From the NCBI GenBank assembly GCA_018700655.1, contig JABIUG010000151.1:1-6597 (forward strand): 6,597 nucleotides of DNA, in the 5' to 3' direction. Numbering within the stretch: the stretch's first letter is position 1; every line of letters begins with the position of its first letter. Shown one piece after another: positions 1-5,854 of this stretch. Under the pieces are notes generated by a model. That model ran no database searches. It was given only the letters and a program-made list of their open reading frames with translations, and had not been told where the DNA came from. The stretch is from Rhodospirillaceae bacterium (GTDB lineage: Bacteria > Pseudomonadota > Alphaproteobacteria > SP197). Made by a program: the position numbers and the translations under genes.

Positions 1-108
1 GGGTTCGTGCTGAAGCAGCAGGAGCGTGCCGATCTGCTCGCGTTCCTCGAGAGCCTGACCGACCGCCGGTTCCTCGCTGACCTGCGCTTCCAGACACCTC
101 TCCAGTAG
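1..108 (+). CDS. C-terminal end of a probable di-haem cytochrome c peroxidase (MauG/MbnH-like), truncated by the window edge
   Basis: Frame 1 is open from the first base to a TAG at 106-108 and gives 35 residues. The tail reads as a short helix followed by LLAFLESLTDRRFLADLRF. Seen: this resembles the extreme C-terminus of bacterial di-haem cytochrome c peroxidases and MauG/MbnH-type enzymes, where a conserved 'DLxAFLxSLTDxxFLxDxRF' segment closes the protein. Known for the family: these are periplasmic c-type haem proteins that reduce peroxide or carry out oxidative modification. The haem-binding CxxCH motifs would lie upstream, outside the window, so they cannot be checked. The gene runs in the same direction as the permease downstream, but the 89-bp gap and a possible promoter there argue against obligatory co-transcription. 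Identification rests on a short tail only. Confidence 0.62.
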   Translation, partial: GFVLKQQERADLLAFLESLTDRRFLADLRFQTPLQ

Positions 109-150
109 AAGCAGCGACATTGCACGATCTTTCCGGGTCCACTTGGCCGG

Positions 151-156
151 TATGAT
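151..156 (+). promoter_or_regulatory. Possible -10 box upstream of the permease gene
   Basis: TATGAT at 151-156 differs from the sigma-70 -10 consensus at one base and lies about 42 bases before the chosen ATG. No good -35 box is found at a 16-18 bp spacing. TTGCAC at 120-125 is the nearest candidate, but its 25-bp spacer is too long. Only a weak or activator-dependent promoter can be suggested. Confidence 0.3.
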
Positions 157-183
157 GTGAGAGACTGCGCGCGGGCAATCGAC

Positions 184-187
184 AGGA
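184..187 (+). promoter_or_regulatory. Ribosome binding site deciding the permease start
   Basis: AGGA at 184-187 sits 10 nt before the ATG at 198. A TTG at 192 in the same frame would add two residues but would leave only 4 nt after this site, so ATG 198 is preferred. Confidence 0.5.
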
Positions 188-197
188 AAATTTGACC

Positions 198-1775
198 ATG
201 GCTTTGCAGCGTAGAATCGGAGTCCTGGGTCTCACGATGATCGGTGTCGGCGGTGTGATCGGCTCGGGCTGGCTCTTTGCTCCGATGCATGCGGCAAACC
301 TGGCCGGTCCCGCAGCAATCATCTCCTGGATGATCTGCGGTGTTGCGGTGCTCATGATCGCGCTCACCTATGCCGAGGTTTGCGGTCGCCTCCCCGTCGC
401 AGGCGGTATCGGGCGTTTACCCTATTTCACCCATGGCAGGCTGGTAGCCGCTGCGATGGGTTGGACTGCATGGGTCGGTTATCTAACGACCGCCCCGATC
501 GAAACTGCTGTCATGCTGCAGTATCTGGCCCAGCCGCTGCCGTGGCTGACCGACGGCAGCAAGGCCCATGGCCTTAGCCCTGTGGGGATGATCTTTGCGG
601 TCGTCCTGCTTGGCTCGATGACCCTGATCAACGCCCTGGGCGTGGCGTTCTTCGCTCGCCTTAACAGCGGCCTCACGATCTTCAAGGTAATCATCCCGAT
701 CCTGGTCGGCGTCTTGATCATCGCCGACAGGTTCTCCGGTGCGAACTTCAGTTCCGAGCCGGAGTTCATGCCCTACGGCTGGAAGGGCGTACTTTCAGCG
801 ATTGCCACCGGCGGTGTGCTCTTTGCTTTTCTCGGTTTTCGTCATGTCATCGACATGGCCGGCGAGGTCCATAACCCGAAGGTTACGATTCCCCTGGGTC
901 TGGTGTTCTCTGTTCTGGTTTGTCTGGGAATCTACCTCTTCCTGCAGATCGTCTTCATCGGCGCGCTCACCGGCGAGAACCTCCAACACGGCTGGGCGGC
1001 CTTTACCAGTGACCATGAGCTCGGGCCGCTTAGCGCACTCGCGATTGCCCTGGGCATGGTCTGGCTCTCGGGCGTCGTGCTTGCCGGTGCTGTCGTCGCG
1101 CCGTTTGGCGGTGCCCTGATCTCGACCGGGTCCAATGCGCGCCTGACCCTTGCCCTCGCCCACAACGGTTTTTTCCCGTCGCTTATGGCGAAACTCTCTT
1201 CGCGTCAGATACCGCTTAATGCCCTGCTTCTTAACTTCGTCATCGGTAGCGTCATGTTCCTTGTGTTGCCGTTTGGCGAGATCGTCGCACTCAATGGCGC
1301 GGCGCTGGTGTTTTCATTGACTGTCGGGCCGGTGACGTTGCTTGCCCTGCGCCGCCAGTCCTCCGAAGCGTTCGACAGTTTCCGTCTGCCTGCCGCCGTG
1401 CCCCTCTGCGTGCTCGCTTTCGCCGTCTCGACCCTGATCGTCTACTGGTCGGGTTGGGATACGGTCTGGCGTCTGGGGGTCGCGATTGCGGTCGGTGCTG
1501 TTCTGCTGTTCGCACGACAATTCCGCAGCGACAGCGTGCCACTCCATATCCGGCCTTCCCTGTGGCTGGTGCCCTATATCGCCGGACTGCTCTTGTTGTC
1601 CGCGTTCGGAAGCTTCGGCGGCACCGGGCTCATTCCCTTTGGCCTCGATATGGTACTGGGTACTGCCTTGAGCGTGTTTTGTCTGTACCTCGCCATCGTG
1701 TTGCGATTGCCCGACGAGAGCGCGGCCGCACATCGTGCCGATATCGATGGTTCGGACCTGGGCGTCAAAGCTTGA
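198..1775 (+). CDS. APC-superfamily amino-acid permease (aspartate:proton symporter YveA-like)
   Basis: The 525-residue inner-membrane protein is mostly hydrophobic, and about 14 transmembrane segments can be counted. The first (about residues 7-28) carries the glycine-rich stretch GVGGVIGSGW, the unwound, substrate-binding part of TM1 in APC transporters. Next comes TM2 ending in a YAEV motif, then the cytoplasmic loop LPVAGGIGRLPYFTHG, matching the family's 'PxAGGxxRY...SHG' signature. A GFRHVIDMAGEVHNP segment after TM6 matches the family 'E...NP' signature. Known: such proteins import amino acids with protons or exchange them. The overall pattern and length (about 520 residues with two extra C-terminal helices) resemble the YveA aspartate symporter group, but substrate cannot be read from sequence. 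The gene converges on the GGT/MBL/cupin operon. A shared role in uptake of that operon's substrate is plausible but unproven. Confidence 0.88.
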   Translation: MALQRRIGVLGLTMIGVGGVIGSGWLFAPMHAANLAGPAAIISWMICGVAVLMIALTYAEVCGRLPVAGGIGRLPYFTHGRLVAAAMGWTAWVGYLTTAPIETAVMLQYLAQPLPWLTDGSKAHGLSPVGMIFAVVLLGSMTLINALGVAFFARLNSGLTIFKVIIPILVGVLIIADRFSGANFSSEPEFMPYGWKGVLSAIATGGVLFAFLGFRHVIDMAGEVHNPKVTIPLGLVFSVLVCLGIYLFLQIVFIGALTGENLQHGWAAFTSDHELGPLSALAIALGMVWLSGVVLAGAVVAPFGGALISTGSNARLTLALAHNGFFPSLMAKLSSRQIPLNALLLNFVIGSVMFLVLPFGEIVALNGAALVFSLTVGPVTLLALRRQSSEAFDSFRLPAAVPLCVLAFAVSTLIVYWSGWDTVWRLGVAIAVGAVLLFARQFRSDSVPLHIRPSLWLVPYIAGLLLLSAFGSFGGTGLIPFGLDMVLGTALSVFCLYLAIVLRLPDESAAAHRADIDGSDLGVKA

Positions 1776-1807
1776 GGGGAATTTCAACGCGCGCGAACCA
1801 TTACGCG

Positions 1808-1832
1808 ACAACGATCCCGAGAGTGCCGTTGT
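1808..1832. terminator. Inverted repeat in the convergent gap (weak terminator candidate)
   Basis: ACAACG at 1808-1813 pairs with CGTTGT at 1827-1832 around a 13-nt loop, 33 bases after the permease stop. No T-run follows on either strand, so it would not be a standard intrinsic terminator. The position between convergent genes is the main argument. Confidence 0.2.
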
Positions 1833-1844
1833 GTCCCGATAGAT

Positions 1845-1893
1845 AGGCGGCGATTCTGGTTTTCATCGTAGCAACATCGCTGCACGGCCGCCT
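1845..1893. terminator. GC-rich inverted repeat between convergent genes (possible terminator)
   Basis: AGGCGGC at 1845-1851 pairs perfectly with GCCGCCT at 1887-1893. The stem can be extended by GAT (1852-1854) with ATC (1876-1878) across a bulge. A short TTT follows on the plus strand. The loop is long (up to 35 nt) and the T-tract is short. The site lies 70 bases after the permease stop and 34 bases beyond the cupin stop, so it could serve either transcript. The rest of the 1776-1926 gap shows no convincing gene. Confidence 0.28.
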
Positions 1894-1926
1894 TTGTGAT
1901 CTCGGTTCAGAGGGCTGGCGTTCGAG

Positions 1927-2418
1927 TCATGCCGCGTCGGTGCGCCAGCCGTAAACTTTGCCGTTGTTCCAGTTCTCCACATACTCTTCAATGGAGGTGG
2001 TCCACGTCTCGGTCATGTCCTCGTTGTAGAACTCGAAGATGATCCCATCGGGCGCATGCAGTGAATAGATCACGGTGCCGCCGTCTTCCCCGCCCCATTC
2101 GTCGTGCGGAAGCGCATCGACGGGCGTCAGCGCATAATCCCCCTTCTTGCGGACAATGCGTTTGGTCGTTCCGTCAGGCTGTAACTCGTCGAGATGCTGT
2201 TCGCCCTCAAGCACCAGGGCCATGGTTGAGGCACGATGCCGGTGGCGGCGGCAATGTCCCTGTTTGATGAAGCGCAGCAGCATGTCCAGGCGGCCGCTCT
2301 CGAGATCATAGCCGAGCAGGCTGTATTCGAAATCGACCTGGTACGACGTGTTGCCCGGGTCGGTGACGTGCAGCCATGTCACCTTTTCGGGATCGTAGTG
2401 ATTGAAGAATGCGGTCAT
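1927..2418 (-). CDS. Small single-domain cupin protein, third gene of the operon
   Basis: A 163-residue soluble protein with one cupin barrel. Motif 1 is around residues 54-73 (GHCRRHRHRASTMALVLEGE) with H59 and H61 as the HxH metal pair. The Glu usually found three to four residues later is absent (S64/T65 there). Motif 2 is G93-D94 through P104-H105, giving the third His. The C-terminal part (residues 115-155) is rich in acidic and aromatic residues. Known: single-domain cupins of this size include metal-dependent dioxygenases, isomerases and lyases as well as non-enzymatic sensors. No specific subfamily is recognised. The start is well supported by GGAGGA at 2425-2430, 6 nt before the ATG. 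The gene begins 24 nt after the MBL-fold gene stop, so it is very likely co-transcribed. It has no signal peptide, so it is probably cytoplasmic. Confidence 0.85.
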   Translation of the reverse strand: MTAFFNHYDPEKVTWLHVTDPGNTSYQVDFEYSLLGYDLESGRLDMLLRFIKQGHCRRHRHRASTMALVLEGEQHLDELQPDGTTKRIVRKKGDYALTPVDALPHDEWGGEDGGTVIYSLHAPDGIIFEFYNEDMTETWTTSIEEYVENWNNGKVYGWRTDAA

Positions 2419-2424
2419 GTCCGG

Positions 2425-2430
2425 TCCTCC
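2425..2430 (-). promoter_or_regulatory. Strong ribosome binding site of the cupin gene
   Basis: GGAGGA on the minus strand lies 6 nt upstream of the cupin ATG (2418-2416). It fixes that start and is the best Shine-Dalgarno site seen in the operon. Confidence 0.7.
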
Positions 2431-2442
2431 GGTCGGTCGGGT

Positions 2443-3231
2443 TCATTGGTTATAGGTGTTTTCACCTTTGGCGGTGTTGTTGCCTGCCAGATAACCATTG
2501 AGGGCACGCCGCATCTCGGTCAGGTCGCCGCGGCCGAAATGGGCGGGATAGACGGCAGTGGCGGGCAGGTCGAGCAGGCGGCGCATGGAGGTGCGAAAGG
2601 CCTGCCGGTCGGCGTCGTCGCTGCGTTCCGGCGGCTCGCCGTCATAGACGAAGTCGCCATCCCAGACGAGCGTTTCGCCGGTGAAGAGAACACCGGTCTC
2701 CTCTTCGAAGAGCGCGCTCGCGCCTGAAGTAACGCCGGGCAGGTGGCAGACCCGAAACCGGCGGTTGCCCAGATCAATGACGTCGCCATCGTTCAGCAGA
2801 CGTGTTGGTTTCGAAGCAGGCATGACGTAGCTGGCAGGGTCAAAGCCCGCGTGGGGCAGCGCCGCGAAGGCGCCGTCGAGATACCATTGTGCGGCGGTGT
2901 TGATGCGGTTGGGCCGTTCGATCCGGTGCGCGTCGGCGCCATGGATCCAGCGTTCATCGAACTGGTGCAGGCCACCGGCGTGGTCGTAATAGCCCAGAGA
3001 AGCAAAGGCGATCACCGGCTTGTCGGTGATCGTTTCCACAAAGGCGCGCAGCGGTGCGACTCCCAGGCCGGTTTCCACCAGCAGCGCGCGCTCCGTGCCC
3101 TCGACCAGCCACATGCTGCCGCCGCCGTATTCGTGGACATGGGTTTCCCTGACCCGGCGCACACCGTTTTCGTCGGCCGCCTCGATCGCGAACCAGTCCT
3201 CGGCGACGGGCAGGGGTTCCGGCGCGTTCAT
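2443..3231 (-). CDS. Metallo-beta-lactamase-fold protein with degenerate metal-binding motifs
   Basis: A 262-residue protein from the ATG at 3231, which overlaps the GGT stop as ATGA and implies translational coupling. An in-frame ATG 96 bases further upstream lies inside the GGT gene and adds a non-conserved tail, so it is rejected. The MBL fold is recognisable: strand YGGGSMWLVEGTERALLVETGLG (about 35-57, split here as 'MWLVEG' and 'ALLVETG'), then SLGYYDHAGG at 78-87, HLPGVTSGAS at 163-172, VLFTGET at 181-187 and YPAHFG at 228-233. Classical enzymes have THxHxDH, PGH and TGDT at the middle sites. Here two motif His become L79 and Y81, the PGH His is V167 and the bridging Asp is E186. D83, H84 and H231 remain. 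Hydrolase activity of the usual dinuclear type is therefore doubtful. No signal peptide is seen, so it is probably cytoplasmic. Confidence 0.83.
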   Translation of the reverse strand: MNAPEPLPVAEDWFAIEAADENGVRRVRETHVHEYGGGSMWLVEGTERALLVETGLGVAPLRAFVETITDKPVIAFASLGYYDHAGGLHQFDERWIHGADAHRIERPNRINTAAQWYLDGAFAALPHAGFDPASYVMPASKPTRLLNDGDVIDLGNRRFRVCHLPGVTSGASALFEEETGVLFTGETLVWDGDFVYDGEPPERSDDADRQAFRTSMRRLLDLPATAVYPAHFGRGDLTEMRRALNGYLAGNNTAKGENTYNQ

Positions 3232-5030
3232 CGCCCCACCGCATAACACTGCCGTCGCGGACTCGATCCTGCCCTGATCATCGGCCCCACCTTGGAAGCC
3301 ATGGTCATCGAGTTGTAATGGCCCCACTGGGGATAGATCTGGAGCTTGTGGCCGCGCCGGTCGAGTTCATCGAGTGTTGCCTGCGGGAAATGCGCTTCCA
3401 CGGCCAGTGATCCGGCATCCCACTCGCGCGGATAGAACGAGCTCGGCAGGTGGTCGGTATAGAAGCTGGGTGCATCCAGCGCTTCCTGCAGATTGAGGCC
3501 GTGATGGACGTGGCGCAGGAAGGCGTGAAGCGCCCACTGGTCCTGCTGGTCACCGCCCGGCGTGCCGAACGCGAGATAGGGATCGTCGTCTCGCAACGCC
3601 AGGGTCGGCGTCAGCGTGGTGCGCGGACGTTTGCCGGGCTGCAGGCTATTGGGATGTTCGTCATCGAGCCAGAACATCTGACCCCGGACCGAAACCGGGA
3701 ACCCGAGCCCCGGCACCGCGGGCGAGCCCGAAAGCCAGCCGCCCGAAGGTGTGGCCGAGATCATGTTGCCCCAGCGGTCGATGATATCGAAATGGCAGGT
3801 ATCGCCATGGCTCTCGGCCTGGAACTGCGTCATCGTCTGCCATGGCGGCGGGCCGCTCTTGTTGTCGACCGTCATCTGGTTGTGGGCCATGTTGGTCGAA
3901 CCCAGGCCGCGCAGCCTGATCTCGCCGCCATAGCCTTCGACTGTGCCCGCGGCAAAGTCCATGCTGGCTTCGGCGCCAACGTGGCTGCGCCGTTCGGCGT
4001 TGTAGTCTTCCGACAACAGGCGCTCGAGCGGGACGTCGACAAAGTTGGGATCACCATAAAACGCCTCGCGGTCGGCCATTGCGAGCTTGGCGCACTCCTG
4101 AACGGTATGGACAAAATCAGCGCCGTTGGGATCCATCGACTCGATGTCGAAACCCTTGAGCAGGGCAAGCTGCTGCAGGAGGACCGGAGCCTGCGACCAC
4201 GGCCCTGCCTTGCACACGGTGTAGTCGCCGTAATCGAGCGTGACAGGCTCTTCGACCGGAGCCTGCCAGTTCGCGAGATCGTCGCCGGTGAGATAACCGG
4301 CATGGAGCTCGCCGGTGGTGTCCATGACCGGCTGGCGCATGAATGCGTCGATCGCTTCGGCCACAAAACCCTCGTACCAGGCCTTGCGTGCGGCCTCGAC
4401 CTGGGCTTCACGGTCACTGCCTGCGGCCTCGGCCTCGTGCACCACCCGCTCATAGGTATCGCCCATCATGGGCAGGCGATAGAGGCTGCCTGCTTTCGGC
4501 GCATCGCCGCCGGGAAGGTAGGCTTCGGCCGAAGTTGGCCAGTATTCCGTCATGAAGGCATGGCCCCGCTTCAGGACACTGGCGACAGTCGGAGTCAGCA
4601 AAAACCCTTCGCGTGCAGTCTGGATCGCGGGTTCCAGGACCTCACGGATGGTCAGGCTGCCGTAGTCGTGGAGCAAACGCATCCAGGCGCCGAAGGTGCC
4701 GGGCACCACAACCGGCAGATGGCCGATCCCCGGCATGACATCAAGACCCATGTCACGCAGGGCCCCGGCGCTGATCGCCGAGGGGGCGGTACCCTGGCCG
4801 CAGATCACTTCGACCTTCTGGTTTTTCTCGCTCCACAGGATGATCGGTACATCGCCGCCGGGTCCGTTCTGGTCCGGCTCCACGACGTTCAGCACACAAC
4901 CAGCAGCTACCGCTGCGTCAAAGGCGTTGCCGCCCTTTTCCAGCATCGCCATGCCGGCGGCGCTGGCCTGCCAGTGGGTCGAAGCAACGACACCAAAGGT
5001 GCCGACAAGTTCGGGGCGTGATCTCAGCAT
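3228..5030 (-). CDS. Gamma-glutamyltransferase-family N-terminal-nucleophile hydrolase, first gene of the operon
   Basis: A 600-residue protein, the usual length for self-cleaving GGT-family enzymes. The large-subunit part begins with ASTHWQASAAGMAMLEKGGN (16-35), followed by the FDAAVA and GPGGD segments. The predicted autoprocessing site is D410/T411 in the context GDTCHFD. T411 would become the N-terminal nucleophile of the small subunit. G421-N422, PGKRP (465-469) and TPGG (490-493, oxyanion hole) follow the family order. Against E. coli GGT, the Arg binding the substrate carboxylate (DFREMAP) aligns with Q79 in GQGTAP, and the Asn and Asp contacting the glutamyl amino group appear to be lost. 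A non-glutamyl amide substrate is inferred. No signal peptide is seen, so it is probably cytoplasmic, unlike classical periplasmic GGT. ATG 5030 is chosen because GGAG precedes it by 6 nt; an ATG at 5042 has no such site. Confidence 0.87.
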   Translation of the reverse strand: MLRSRPELVGTFGVVASTHWQASAAGMAMLEKGGNAFDAAVAAGCVLNVVEPDQNGPGGDVPIILWSEKNQKVEVICGQGTAPSAISAGALRDMGLDVMPGIGHLPVVVPGTFGAWMRLLHDYGSLTIREVLEPAIQTAREGFLLTPTVASVLKRGHAFMTEYWPTSAEAYLPGGDAPKAGSLYRLPMMGDTYERVVHEAEAAGSDREAQVEAARKAWYEGFVAEAIDAFMRQPVMDTTGELHAGYLTGDDLANWQAPVEEPVTLDYGDYTVCKAGPWSQAPVLLQQLALLKGFDIESMDPNGADFVHTVQECAKLAMADREAFYGDPNFVDVPLERLLSEDYNAERRSHVGAEASMDFAAGTVEGYGGEIRLRGLGSTNMAHNQMTVDNKSGPPPWQTMTQFQAESHGDTCHFDIIDRWGNMISATPSGGWLSGSPAVPGLGFPVSVRGQMFWLDDEHPNSLQPGKRPRTTLTPTLALRDDDPYLAFGTPGGDQQDQWALHAFLRHVHHGLNLQEALDAPSFYTDHLPSSFYPREWDAGSLAVEAHFPQATLDELDRRGHKLQIYPQWGHYNSMTMASKVGPMIRAGSSPRRQCYAVGR

Positions 5031-5036
5031 CGTGCT

Positions 5037-5040
5037 CTCC
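5037..5040 (-). promoter_or_regulatory. Ribosome binding site deciding the GGT-family start
   Basis: GGAG on the minus strand is placed 6 nt before the ATG at 5030. The alternative in-frame ATG at 5042 overlaps this site and has no purine-rich stretch of its own. Confidence 0.55.
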
Positions 5041-5060
5041 ATGGCTCAGGCTGTGCAATC

Positions 5061-5099
5061 GTGACTATAGGTGACAAGCTCAGCTTACCGCTACGTCAA
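5061..5099. promoter_or_regulatory. Divergent intergenic control region: possible minus-strand -10, direct repeat and small palindrome
   Basis: The 89-bp space between the two divergent starts must hold promoters for both the GGT operon and the ZIP-like gene. On the minus strand TATAGT (5069-5064) resembles a -10 box. TTGACG (5099-5094) resembles a -35, but the 24-bp spacer is too long for an unaided sigma-70 promoter. GTGAC occurs twice (5061-5065 and 5071-5075, 10 bp apart, one helical turn). Next to it, AAGCT-C-AGCTT (5076-5086) is a perfect 5-bp-arm palindrome lying inside the would-be spacer. Short motifs like these can occur by chance. Confidence 0.25.
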
Positions 5100-5119
5100 C
5101 ACAATCTGGGCTTCACCCG

Positions 5120-5854
5120 ATGATCATTCTCACGCTGGCCTGCGCCCTGCTGTTCGCTGCGATCCATATGCTGATCGGCCATATGTCGGGTCTGCACGGG
5201 TCCAAACGCAGCGGCTGGCTGTCGTTTGGCGGCGGTGTGGCGGTCACTTATGTCTTTCTCGATGTCCTGCCGGAACTGACCGAACACAACGAGGTGCTGG
5301 CACACGGCAACGAGAAACTTGCATGGCTCGCGGATCACATGGTCTATCTCGTCGCGCTGTTTGGCTTGGTTCTGTTCTATGGCATGGATCGCTGGCTCCA
5401 TGCTTCGCGCCGGCGCCAGCGCAATGCGACCGGCGAGGACCTGCCGGAAGAGGCCGTCTTCTGGATCCATATCGGCACCTTTGCGGTCTACAACTTCCTG
5501 ATCGGTTATCTCCTGCTCAACCGGGAAGATCACAGCCTGCAGGCGCTGGGTCTTTATGCCGTCGCCATGAGCTTGCATTTTCTCACCGGCGACTATGGCT
5601 TGTTCGATCACCACAAGAAGCTCTACCAGCAACGTGTCCGCTGGATCGTGGCAGGCTCTCTGCTTGCCGGTTGGCTGGCGGGTGTCCTGATCGAAATTCA
5701 CGACCCCACGATCAGCATCATCTACGGCTTTATCGCCGGTGGCGTGATCCTGAACGTGATCAAGGAGGAACTGCCCGAAGATCGCGAAAGTAGCTTCGGG
5801 CCGTTTGCTGCTGGTGTGGCGATCTATTCCGTCATCATCCTGATGGCGACTTGA
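5120..5854 (+). CDS. Eight-helix membrane protein, ZIP-transporter-like
   Basis: A 244-residue integral membrane protein with about eight hydrophobic segments (roughly 2-20, 33-51, 74-93, 114-133, 139-156, 175-191, 197-215, 227-243), the number and layout of ZIP metal transporters. SFGGGVAVTYVFLDVLPEL (35-53) resembles the second ZIP helix, and FIAGGVILNVIKEELPE (204-220) resembles a late ZIP helix. The metal-binding HNxxDG and HExPHE motifs of TM4/TM5 are not visible. The corresponding region reads LHFLTGDYGLFDHH (152-165) with H153, H164 and H165. Metal transport is therefore uncertain and the protein may be a distant relative with another role. ATG 5120 precedes the complete first helix but has only a weak ribosome binding site. 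The gene is divergent from the GGT operon, and its last 20 bases overlap the end of hutD on the other strand. Confidence 0.75.
   Translation: MIILTLACALLFAAIHMLIGHMSGLHGSKRSGWLSFGGGVAVTYVFLDVLPELTEHNEVLAHGNEKLAWLADHMVYLVALFGLVLFYGMDRWLHASRRRQRNATGEDLPEEAVFWIHIGTFAVYNFLIGYLLLNREDHSLQALGLYAVAMSLHFLTGDYGLFDHHKKLYQQRVRWIVAGSLLAGWLAGVLIEIHDPTISIIYGFIAGGVILNVIKEELPEDRESSFGPFAAGVAIYSVIILMAT

Noticed and set aside
1454..1846. A plus-strand open frame running from the permease gene into the convergent gap
   Set aside because: It is an out-of-frame shadow of the permease with an Arg-rich translation and no ribosome binding site at a sensible start.
2431..2441. GGTCGGTCGGG occurring here and again at 6530-6540
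   Set aside because: An 11-base match is expected by chance in a GC-rich window of this size, and the two contexts are unrelated (a ribosome-binding-site leader and coding sequence).
2236..3246. Two plus-strand open frames (2236-2727 and 2743-3246) opposite the cupin and MBL genes
   Set aside because: They are complements of genes with clear cupin and MBL motifs and contain no motifs of their own.
3232..3327. N-terminal extension of the MBL-fold protein by 32 residues from an ATG at 3327
   Set aside because: The extension lies wholly inside the GGT-family gene and lacks MBL sequence. The ATGA junction at 3231 is the more natural start.
3450..5021. A 523-codon open frame on the plus strand opposite the GGT-family gene
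   Set aside because: Its translation is rich in Arg, His and Gly without family motifs, whereas the minus-strand frame has clear GGT signatures. Long antisense open frames are common in GC-rich genes.
5096..5701. A 201-codon minus-strand open frame opposite the ZIP-like gene
   Set aside because: Low-complexity, Gln-rich translation with no recognisable domain; it is a shadow of the membrane-protein gene.
5071..5793. A 240-codon plus-strand open frame overlapping the ZIP-like gene
   Set aside because: It is Arg/Cys/Ser-rich with no membrane pattern or motif. The frame starting at 5120 gives a coherent eight-helix protein.
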